Shown: in pieces, positions 13,073 through 24,556 of the stretch
Numbering within the stretch: position 1 is the stretch's first letter
Layout of the letters: every line of letters begins with the position of its first letter
Assembly (NCBI GenBank): GCA_037577475.1
Contig: CM075201.1
Span: forward strand, 10,087,501 to 10,151,500
Source of the DNA: Chaunax sp. Z400
Taxonomy: Eukaryota > Chordata > Actinopteri > Lophiiformes > Chaunacidae
DNA: 64,000 bases
Direction of reading: 5' to 3'
The notes under the pieces: model-generated
What the model saw: the letters and a program-made list of their open reading frames with translations, nothing else
The model's database searches: none
Told to the model about the DNA's origin: nothing
Program-made: the position numbers and the translations under genes

Positions 13073-16000
13073 ATGGACATCGGTGGTTTGGAGACGGTGG
13101 TGGCAAACTCTGCCTACGTCTCAGCCCGTGGCAGTGTGGATGGAGGTGCTGCAGCAGCCACCATGCGAGACAAGAAGATGCGTGCCAGGCTGAATCTCCC
13201 ACACATCAGAGATTGTCAACACATGAAATCAACTATAGACACAACCTTTGACAGCATGTGTGTCAAACAGCCCATCGGCAAGCGCCTGTTCCATCAGTTT
13301 CTAGACAGTGATGCAACCCATAAAAATGCTGGAGAGCTGTGGAAAGACATAGAAGACTACACCATATGTCATGAGAAGGAGAGAGTTCAGAAGGCCCAAA
13401 AAATGATCAATAAATACTATGAGTCATCTTCAAAGAATTTTTGCAGCTTCCTGGAGGAGAAGGCCGTCACCCGAGTTAAGGAAGACTTCAAGAACGTCCG
13501 TGGTGATCTATTTAAAGAGAGCCAGAAGCAGCTGCTCAAACACCTGGAGAAGAAGGCCGTAGATGGCTTCAAGAACAGCATGTACTTCCTGCGTTTCGTT
13601 CAGTTCAAATGGCTAGAGAGCCAGCCTATTGATGAGGAGTGGTTCATGGACTTCAGGGTCCTGGGTAAAGGAGGTTTTGGGGAAGTGTTTGCTTGTCAGG
13701 CTAAGGCAACAGGCAAAATGTATGCTAACAAAAAGCTGGAGAAAAAGAGGCTGAAGAAACGCAAAGGCTACGAGGTAAAGCAACAGACTCACAACAGTCT
13801 CCCATGATCTATAGCAGAGAGAAGAGACTGTGAGAGAATTACCCAGTGAATGCAGAGGTTTAGTTTTCAGCTCAATGCAAAGAAGCTTGTGACTCTCTTA
13901 GACCTCACAAAGCAGCTCAGAGCTAGACACAGAGACAGTATAAAAACCCACTGCTTCTAAAAGCATCAGTGGATAATGAACTTTTATTTTGTTGCCTGCC
14001 ATTAGAGCAGGGTTGCCCAAAGTGGGGCCCGCATACTAAAGTTGGCCTGCTACAATGCTTAATTTGGCCCACTAGATGAAAAATGCTCTTTAAATATACA
14101 AAATCTCCAAATATATATAGATTTTTTTATAATTGGGGATTTGGGATTGTAGTACCATTTTTGCACCTTAACAATACAATGCAATAGTTGTGTGCTTGAA
14201 GTCCACAGCTCACCATTAAGTTTTAGTTTTTACCTACTAGGAGAAAAAGGTTGGGCATTTCTGAGCAACACTGTTACAAGGCATCACTGTAATTGTAGAG
14301 TTATAAAGACTGTTTACATAGGTATTACCACAAGAGGACTTGGAGACCAAGAAGTTAGTCCTCTCCTTTACACATGCTACAATATGTTAAAACCTGCACA
14401 CTCAGGCAGGTATTGTCAGTTATGGATCAGACCTCTGCTCAAGCTGTACCTGCACATAACTTTAAAAGAATAAGAAAGTTTCTTATTGCACATATATAAT
14501 TAGTAATAATAACACAAATGGCTCCGTTAGGTGTGTGGGACCTTGTAACTGTTTTAAAACACATGTTTTGACTTGTCATAGAAAGGAAAGCACAGGTGTA
14601 AGTAATAGCATTAAAGAACACTCATTACAGTAGATGCCAGTACCAGCTGGGATTTTCATCTGTCATGGAGAGCCAACAGTCACAAGGTGAGGGCTCATCG
14701 TTGCACATGGTCGATCCCGGATGGAGCACCAACATTCAAAATACCACAATTGTTAACCTGGACACTTGAAAGCAGCTGTTATGAATGTTAACGATTGAAC
14801 CTGTGCTTTTCCTACTGTAACATGTCAAATCTTCTGATCTTAAAAGAGAGGCAACAGATCTGACACACCTAAATGAAATGGTGTTTGAGAAGTCCAGAGA
14901 ATGAGAGTCCTCTGTAGAAATCTAATCTGCCAACAACTTGCATGTCTTGCTTTTGTTGTACTGTCATGTTCTGATGTTTGATTCATGTTTAGGGGGCAAT
15001 TGTGGAGAAGCGCATCCTTGCAAAAGTTCACAGTCGCTTCATTGTGACGCTGGCTTATGCCTTCCAGACCAAGACTGACCTCTGTCTAGTTATGACCATC
15101 ATGAATGGTGGAGACCTCAGGTGCCCAATATAAACACTAAGTACAGATTACACACGTACAAACTGTCATCCGTAGACTGAGCTAAACACTATGCCTTTTA
15201 AAAACACCGCGACGTACTGGTTTCTGTACTTAACAACAAGGGAACATTGTACTCTAATCTCTACTAATCAGCCTAGGGTAGATAAACCTCACAGCTAATA
15301 TACATACTAGGCACTTAGGTAATTCATGCTATATGTTAGAAAATAATATAAGGAGACTTGAGTAGCTTTTCCCCCCCCCCACTCTATTACATTTCTTGAT
15401 TTCACAAAGGCTTCAGACAATACTATAACATCCCACCCCCATCTTTCACAGGTTTCATATGTACAATGTGGATGAAAAAAACCCTGGTTTTGATGAGAAG
15501 AGAGCGTGTTTCTACACAGCTCAGATCATCTGTGGTTTGGAGCACCTTCACCAGCACAGGATCATCTATAGAGACCTGAAACCAGAGAATGTACTGCTGG
15601 ATGACGCAGGTGAGCAAATTTTCCTCTGCAGCTTTTCACGGATCTGCATGCATGTGCTGATGCTACATCCCCCTGTCCTAACCCGAAGACCTTTTGTCTA
15701 GTTCTGGCATCACAAAGCCAGATTGGTGGGTTAATGAGATAAATGGCTTTACTCATGATGCTGGCTCACTTTTAACCAGAGTAAATCACCATACAGCAAA
15801 TGGTTCGGTGCAGGTTTGGTTCAGAGAATTGAATGAAAACATTCATCCGCCCACATTCAACTAATGATATCACTGGATGAATGAAGTTGTCATCACTCTA
15901 TAGAGTCCAGTAACCATTAAATAACTTAATTAAAAACCTTCTTTACATTACAGCAAGCAATGTAAACGTCTTACTGTAAATTTACAGCAAGTAACTGGCA

Positions 16001-19000
16001 CCAGCTTCACCTGCAAAGTACTGTATTTTACTCTCACTGTGTTTTATAATTATAGTGTATTACTGGAAATAAATATACAGTTCATGTTATTGTAATACTA
16101 CTACGTAATGGACTGTACTTACATAGCGCTTGTCTAGTCTGACTGACCACTCAAAGTGCTTTACAACATTCATCATAGCATTTTTTTTTTTTTTAAATCT
16201 AAGAGAGGTAATAAATATTTTAAAATTACTAGTTTTTCAAGAGTTTCAAGTTCACAGTACATGTCTGTAAATAAGAGAATACATTCTCTTAATGTGCTGC
16301 AATCATGGATTATTTCTCCCAGATTGCATTGCAGTTTACAGCATGTCACTGTACTGCATTAACATATCAGAATGCTGTTCAGATTTCACTGTAAATTTGC
16401 ACCACAGTTTTACAGTGAGACGTCATAAAAGGATCAGAAAAATAACTTTGTTCTAAAAGATAGCAGGAAGCTTGTGATCGTCTCAGTGCTGACATACTTT
16501 GAATGATGCAGTTCAGGAAACATAAAGAGAAACATTTGGTAACACTTTGCAATAGCGGTGCACTAATATGCTACATTAATGCTTAACTAATACACAGATC
16601 ATCAGGAGTTAATGAATGACTCATGAGGAACCAAGCCATGCATTAATATTTACCACATCAGCAACTAATGAAGAGTCTATCTGATTATTGGACTGAGTCA
16701 TTAATGAATTACTGTTTATTAAGTCTGTTATCGTCAATTAATTATGCCTAAATGAACATCATTAATTAATACTGTTCATTCATGTGGTAATTACACCAAT
16801 AGGACAAATACATAGATTTGTGTAAAAACCAATAACCATTACCACATAAGTACTGAATAATGAGTTAATAGACATGTGCCTCATCAAGTAAAGTCTTAAT
16901 ATAATTATATCTTCATAAATCATTAGCTAATGATTCATTAAAACAAATGCTGATAACAATTTCACTTTTAGATGGTGACAACAAAAATGAAAAAAGTCAG
17001 TACATCAAACAATTCACAATAAAACTGAGTTAGAATCCTTCATTCCACCATCATGACTTGAGAACTCAATTCAAAAATAGCTTATTTAATACCTCATTAA
17101 TGACCATTAATAAAGTTGTTAAAGGTTTTTATTGTTGTTTACAAATATTTGGTTTCTAAACATGTCTTTTGCCAAAAAAAGAAAAACACACACACTCACA
17201 CCCACAGACACACACACACACACATTGTAATTCCCTGGAAGCACAGGCAGACACAAGTGGCTTTCTTGGCACTGGTTTATTTTGAAGGCTTCTCTCCATA
17301 TCCACCGTGAAAACTAAACACTACAAGAAAATACTGTATAGGCGATGTTAGCGTAACATTAACAAACACTAGCATGCACAGCATGTGCAATAATGTTTTA
17401 CAAAGTAACGTATACACAATAGGGAACAGTTCACATCTTATCAAGGTCCATTGTGACGAGCATAAACATTTCATCGGAGCAGCAAGGTTCATGCTGCTTG
17501 CTCAGCAGTGCATGTGTGACCCTGTCCCAACTTCTTTGAAAAGTGTTGCTGGCATCAAATTCAAAATGGACATTAAAACAATGAAAATGTCTCATTTTCA
17601 ACATTTGATATGTTGTCTTTATGTTATTTTCAGTTACAAATTAGGTTTCGATGTTTTGCAAATCATCACATTCTGTTCCTACTTACATTTTACAAAGTGT
17701 GCCAACTTTTTTGGAAACGGGGTTGTACATATAGGTTTACAGTACATTCCTGTAAACAATGGATTTCTGGCATTCATGCTGTAATCAAGTATTATTTGCT
17801 CCCTGATTGCATTGCAGTTTATAGCATGTCAATGTATGGCATTAATACAGTCGAGTATTGTCCAGATTTCACTGTAAATTTACAGTCAAGTTTTACATGC
17901 GCTGTTGTAATCAAAGCCTTTTCACTCAGGACACGTCCGCCTGTCAGATATGGGTCTGGCTGTTGAACTTCCACCAGGAAAAGACAAAACTAACGGATAT
18001 GCAGGAACTCCAGGTGAGTGAACAAATCCAGAAGATAGATCCTGACGATAAGAAAGACCGGCCCAGTGGAGAAGAAACACTGTCATCATGTATAATCATC
18101 TGTAAACTGTACCACCATGTAAGCTGAGTTTCTCTAAGCAGTCTGTTGAGTGTTGAATCCCATGTCTTTGAATATATATAGGCTTCATGGCTCCAGAGCT
18201 GCTGCAGAAGAAGAACTACGACTACACAGTGGACTATTTCACTCTGGGAGTCACCCTGTATGAGATGATTGCAGCCAGAGGGCCCTTTAGAGTACGAGGA
18301 GAGAAGGTACTAAACCTGTGTCCAACAGACACATCAGAAATCTTTTATGGGCAAATATCTGAATTTTTGAGCTTGTTCAGTGATTCTTTGTTGCCAAACC
18401 ATACACACAAAAACTGCTTTCTTTCCTCAGATTGAGAACAGTGAGTTAGCTCGCAAAATCATAAATGATCCAGTCTCCTATACACCAAAGTTCAGCAAAG
18501 AGTGCAAGGATATTTGTGAAGGCCTGATGGAAAAAGACCCAGTGAAACGCCTCGGGTTTAAAAATAACTACTGCGAGGAGCTCAAGAATCAGCCTTTCTT
18601 CAAAGAGATAAACTGGGGCCGTCTGGAAGGAGGTGAGCAATGTCCACATAATCATCTACATCTAAGTGAAACATGCTCCTTATATCGAATGCTCTTATTC
18701 ATTTTATCTATCAAATCCCTCTGGAGGGATAAGTTAAACGGGGAATTAAGACACTCAAAATATGGATGGCATAAACGGGGGTGAAAATAGCTAAATTATG
18801 GCTATTTGCCATTTACAGTCTTTTAATTTATGTCCTCTGTGTTCCATCTAAAGGTATGCTACCGCCACCATTTGTCCCTGATCCAAGGATGGTCTATGCC
18901 AAAAATATTGACGATGTGGGCGCCTTCAGCACAATCAAAGGTGTGGTCCTGGATAACAAAGACACAGAGTTCTACAATGACTTTTCTTCTGGCAACGTCC

Positions 19001-19137
19001 CAATCCCCTGGCAAGAAGAGATGATCGAGACAGGCGTGTTTGGAGAGCTGAATGTCTGGGGAGAGAACGGCAAACTGCCCAATAACCTCGACCCAAACTT
19101 CGTGGAAGCCAAAGGTGGAGGATGTGTGATTCTTTGA
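13073..19137 (+). CDS. grk1: rhodopsin kinase / G protein-coupled receptor kinase 1
   Basis: Seven exons: 13073-13774, 14993-15120, 15452-15609, 17930-18013, 18182-18306, 18431-18632, 18854-19137. All are GT-AG and in frame, giving 560 aa (human GRK1 563). GRK1 phosphorylates light-activated opsin in photoreceptor outer segments so that arrestin can bind. The N-terminus MDIGGLETVVANSAY matches GRK1, not GRK7. An RGS-homology region spans roughly residues 57-180. The kinase domain shows the Gly loop GKGGFGEV (198-205), lysine K220 in YANKKL, YRDLKPEN (316-323), DMG (336-338) where GRKs usually have DLG, and APELLQ. The C-terminus is CVIL, a CaaX box ending in Leu, which predicts geranylgeranylation; mammalian GRK1 ends CLVS. 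The fish a/b ohnolog cannot be assigned here. A tgctag just upstream of the ATG could be the acceptor of a 5' UTR intron. Confidence 0.95.
15610..17929. repeat. repeat-filled intron 3 of grk1
   Basis: This 2.3 kb intron is mostly mobile-element debris. A poly-T run sits at 16181-16195. Two related segments at about 16240-16430 and 17736-17915 share phrases such as 'GATTGCATTGCAGTTTA' and 'TTTCACTGTAAATTT'. An AT-rich segment beginning TAACACTTTGCAATA (about 16540-16960) resembles a non-autonomous fish DNA transposon. A CA run lies at about 17186-17225. A unit at about 17505-17730 ends CCAACTTTTTTGGAAACGGG, which I recognise as a dispersed teleost repeat. Open frames at 17374-17784 and 17610-17966 are repeat-derived. 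Family names are not assigned. Confidence 0.6.
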
Positions 19138-19635
19138 GAAGCAACGGATGGAAACAGCAGAGGGAATAAGATCTATTGAAATCAAATATGTTTAGATTTG
19201 TTATGTGCTCATTTGGTGCCACTTACTCCTAATCTGTATTATCTATAATTTGTACAATAATCTGTTCTTTCTTAAATTAATTCATATTAACAGTGTATTT
19301 AACTATTAATATTATTATATGATTATATTCTTATATTTGTAGTGTTACTGTACATGTGGTCAAAAAGTTGAAATATCATATAAAAATATTAATATAGTTG
19401 CACTAATAATGTTTGCGTATCATTATTAGATATGTAAATATTTTGTTTAGTAATTACAGCTTAATGAATTACAGATAAATGAATTATGTGTATAGATTTG
19501 GACCAAGGAAAAGCCACTGTATTTACATTATATAATGTAATTATTCCATCTATATGTTTTATAGAAATAGTGTCTAACTTATTACTGTAGAGAGAAGAGT
19601 TAAAAGTACCTAATAAAATCTTGCAAAGCATAAAT
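19138..19635 (+). other. grk1: grk1 3' UTR with poly(A) signal
   Basis: AT-rich sequence after the grk1 stop runs to an AATAAA at 19612-19617. That is a reasonable polyadenylation signal about 475 bp downstream of the stop. The exact cleavage point is inferred. Confidence 0.5.
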
Positions 19636-22600
19636 ACCATTATTTGTTTTGAGTCTCTTTTTCTTGTTTAAACTGTCCACATGTGTGTTTGTATGGTAAC
19701 AAATGAAGAAAGGACAAAGAGAGAAGAGGAGAAAATTTAAAAGGGTAAATTTCATTGCAAATTTCTATCTTGCCATTGTTCTCATAGAGAAAGGGAAACT
19801 GCAGCTCTGCTAAACTATTTTGTCAAGTATGAGAACATTTTCCCTTTGAATTATGCAGTTAAAAATGACACTGTACTACAGGCTCTACAGTATATCATAT
19901 GAAAACTCACAATGGCAATCAGGGACGATATCCAGGTCTTATCAAACATCCTGAAAAAGACAAGGACCTTACACACACATTGTGTCTTGCTCATCACATT
20001 TTATGCAGTTGTTTTATTGTTTCTAAATCTCTTTATTAGTATATGATGATTGAGCTGCTCTCAAATGATATTTTAAAGCTTTCAATACACCTTCAATTTG
20101 ACAGAATATTGGATAGCAAAGAGAAGAACTTAGGTGACATTTAGTGAGACTGCAAATTATCCTACATCAAAAAATTACTCATAAATATTAATAAGACAAC
20201 TTACTGAGGATCTTTCTATCTGTTTTTTAATGTCACCTCCTCATAGAGATGAAACCTAAAGTTCCATCATAAATGTCACTGAACCATCCTCATGACGGCG
20301 TTAGTATGAGTTAGTAAAAACCCTTATGGTATTTTTATTTCTTATTATTGACAAATTGAAAATATTAGTTTTTTAATTTGAACTGTTTTAACATACAGTC
20401 TATCAATCTAGAGAGTATGCACATCAAACCGCTTTAATGTGACTGTGATGGGGTGGCTTTCTCTATGATGCTATCATTTAGGTAACAATACTACTAATTT
20501 TTATTGGGATTAAACAATAACTCAAATCACCACCATACCTTTTTATTGAAACTGGCTTCGTGTTTTAGGTTACAGTTAGAGTAAAATATTAAACCACACA
20601 CATCAAAATTTAATGGTTAGTCTTAAATTAACATTGAGAGCAATTCAGTAGTAAAAGTCAATGTGTGATTTTATTTAATCACGTGTGTCTATTATGCTGT
20701 TTGTCCCATTGGCAAGCAAAGATGTGAATATGAGCAACGGCTGCTTCTGACACAAATTCAACAAATGCCCCAAACAGCTATGCTGCAATATTCCCATTAT
20801 CATCTTCAGACTTTAAATTTTACATGTCAAAATATTTGCGAAAATTAACTGGTGTTGTACAAGCCTACAGCGGAGTTAAGCTACAGACAGCTTTCTTTCT
20901 CCCAGTTCAGGCACTGGTTTGAACCAAAGTGGTGGGCCACCAGACAATGTCATTCACAGAGCCATGTCAGTCCATCCTTGTAAATCAGGTTAGATGCTGC
21001 ATTATTACAACAGTCCAGCAACTAAGTGTCCACCATGCAAATCAAGCTTCTCTGCATATACATGTGCAAGTTTAAGAAAGAGACACAATCTGTAATCTGT
21101 CAGAAACAATGATTGATAAGACCATATTGTAGCAGTGACTTCACCGAAACTCTTGTACATAGAGTACACAAATCCTGACTGTGAAAAGTAATACAAACAT
21201 TACATTATTTAAACAGCTTTAACTAAGAACACATTACTGTACTCAAACATGAATCATAATCTAAATTTAGTTCAGTGGTGAATGGCACAAAGGTTTTTTT
21301 TTTCAATTATGTCATATTTTAAATGATAGGAGTCACCTTTATGGACAATCAAAGAGATTGCTTCACTTACTGATCAGTATCATTTCGTACCTGACTGCAG
21401 TTATTGTTGCTGATGTTGGTGCAGGTCACATCAGTACAGTGCTGGTCTACTCCCTTCCTCCATATAATATTTCACTCAAACAGATTGAAGTGGTTTAAAG
21501 GTCCTGAGGGATTTAAAGGTATCCTTTGGGAGAAATGGAATATAATATTACCAATCATGCTTTCATCAGAGTAAAAACACCTGAAACTAAGAATTGTTGA
21601 GTTTTCACTACCATAGAATTAGCCTTTAATATATACAGAGAGAGCGGGTCCTCTTTTACCATGTTGTACCGCCATGTTTCTACAGTACCCCAAGAGGGAC
21701 AAACCAAACGCTGGCTCTAGACGGGGTCTTTTTTTGGCGTTATTTCATGTTTTTTGCAACAGTAACTGTATTAATTCTTTAAAGCAGTTTAGCATCTTCC
21801 CACCGAACAATCAGCTACAAGTATTACCTGCAGTATGCACTCATACATTAACTTAATGATTAAAATAAAAATTAAAAAAACCACCATGAAAAAAAACATG
21901 TATTTTCTCTCAGTTAAAGGTGAATTATATGACAGTCACTCCCATTAGAATTGAATTAGAGCACCAGCATCTGAGACAGAAACAAATGCATGCACCGTTC
22001 ACTCAATAAATCTATGCACCACACAAGTTGCAGGGATGTTCTGTATCATAATTTTTGCAACTTGCCACTTAAATTATTTTTGTTATGATAAAACACTAAC
22101 AGAATTGGTCATCATTACATTTCCCCAACTGTATTTGTCATCATAAATTACGTGTATATGATTGTAATTTCTTTGTGTTTTGCTTCAAAACAGAGCTCAC
22201 TAAACTCAGTTAAATTATAAAACTGGGCAGTGTTGATCAAATATGAATGAATATTCTGGTACTGCATAGCATCTTTCTGACCTCAAATGTTATATTTCTT
22301 TATATCTTAATGATATTTTAGAGCATTGTTCAGCTGTAACATGAGAAAGTTTCACACCAAGGCGCCATGTAGAAAACAGAGGCAGTGACGACGCAGGAGG
22401 ACTCACATGGACTGAAACACACGAGGCCAACCTATGTACTAAAACAAAGAACAGAATAACTCAGATAACGACACATTCAGAGGAAGGTTGACTTCACTCT
22501 CTTTGCAGCAAACCATTACTCCACTAGATCTTTACATAGCAAATAGTGGTTAACTGCTATATTAACATTCTAAATATTATATATTTAATTAAGGATGCAC

Positions 22601-24556
22601 AGTGTTGGATTGTCAATGTCAATACCAAAATATGCACATATTTTAGAGAATCTCTCTTAACTGGTTATGTATGTATGTGTGTGTTCGTACATGCATGTGT
22701 GTATGCGCATATGCATTGCGTGTGTATGTATACACGTGTGTAATGTTTATGATTGTATGAAAGTGTGCATGTATGGGCAGGCATGTGTGTTCTATGGTGG
22801 TATGTTGAAATTTTGTCCATATGTGCATTTATGACAGGTTAAGCAAACTCAAGGTGATGTTGTTCTGTAATGTTAATTGCCTGTTCATTGCTGTCAATGG
22901 CAATAAAATTAAAAAAGATATATCTTAAATGATCATATTATTATATACACTATTGCATTAATAATAACTAATTAATAACTAATTAAGCTACAGTTTGTGT
23001 TGCTTGCACATAATTAAAGTTTACTCTCAATGGCAGAAATTTTCATTTCAGGTCTATTCATAAGATTGATTTTAAAGAATTTCTCACTGATGATGTGCCG
23101 ATGTAATCCTGTATACTTAGACCTTTAATGCCAATGCTGGTTCATTTTAACCAAACTTTCCCTTTAAGCAGAGAGGTCAGTGCGGACACAACAGAATAAA
23201 TACTTCACCTGACTGAAGGGCAAGCGAATAAAATATTAACAGACAAAAGATTATGAGTTAAAGCTTTTCAATACTGTAAGTATATGACAGTACTTTGAAC
23301 TGTGCTTCTGATTACTCGTTGGCGAAAGAGAATTCACATTTGATAAGATACAGACAGTAAATGTTGAGTTTGAAGTTTCTCATAAAGAATTGCTTGACTG
23401 AGACAAGGAGTGAACATGTGTCTTTATCTTCAAAACTCACCTGTACAGAGTATTGGAGACGTCTACGCAATGTTTGATACAGTGAATACAAATGTCACTG
23501 AATGTAAAGATGCAACCATTTCATCATATGGGTGTATTAGTGCTGCCAGGTCTTTGGCTAACTTCTTTAGATGACAGCACTGTACTATGTAAACATGGTA
23601 TTTCCAAAGAGCAGCCATCACTGTTAAATCTATATGCTCCGGTATAAAAAATTGAGTTACAAAGAACAAGACTGTCAATGCATCCTTTGTCCTGGTGCAG
23701 ACTTGTTAATGCTTAACCACTGCTAAAATAGACACTTTCTGCAATCAATACATCACCCACCAACAGTGTTTGTTCTGCCCTCTATTAAGGATTTCTACAT
23801 TTGCTCATGGAACTTAAGTGACCTCCCTAAAATCACAAGCTACCAATTCCTCAAAAGGGGATACAGGCAGGAGGACAAGATGATGTAAGGAACCAAAAAA
23901 TGACAAATGATGCCCACAGAGTGAACCTAAAGTACAATAAGAGCATATTATCATAAGAAGTTATTTGCCACATCATTAAACATTTCTCTGATTTGGCTTA
24001 TTTTATCCTGCATCTTCCCATTCACTTGAATGGGAAACTGTCTCCCAACATTTGACTGGTACTGTTCTTATACAATATTTTGCAATTATGACTACAGTGC
24101 TCCAGACAGGTGTCTTAAAACATTACTGCTGAATAAAACAATGCATTGTTATATTAAATGTCCCTTGAAGAAGCTTCAAAGCAATCAGTGGAAAATGAGT
24201 GCAGTGTTTTAAATTCTTGGCTCAGGGATTTAAAGGTGTGATAACTGAGATTATATCTACCTTCAGTGCCAATCAAAAGAGGAGGAAAAAAAAATCCACC
24301 GCATGCTTACATTTCTATGGTAACATGCCAGGCCCGTGAAATGTCATCAATTTTGGGCGGGAATAGAAGACTTATAATGTCGCTACAGCCAACAAATCAA
24401 TGTTCAAATTAGTCCAGGTTTGAGTGCATGAGAGATAAATCCTGAGTCAGTTCTCACACTCCCAAAATGTATATCAGATACAGAAGCTGTGAATAGAGCT
24501 CCTCACAGAGCAATATCTATTAGTTTGCTAATTATTAATAGAAAATTACTTTCAAG
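19636..24556. other. intergenic region between grk1 and the claudin gene
   Basis: About 4.9 kb without a recognisable exon. It is AT-rich with short unrelated frames. A GT-rich microsatellite lies near 22660-22745. I looked for further claudin first exons (the LW-C-C pattern followed by CRDFPS) upstream of 24557 and found none. The last few hundred bases should include the promoter of the first claudin exon. Confidence 0.5.
22660..22745. repeat. imperfect GT/GCAT-rich microsatellite
   Basis: A low-complexity stretch of interrupted TGTG, TATG and CATG units. The reading frames across it (Cys/Val/His-rich) are artefacts of the repeat. Confidence 0.7.

Noticed and set aside
17374..17966. Two overlapping open frames of 136 and 118 aa
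   Set aside because: They run through dispersed repeats in grk1 intron 3.
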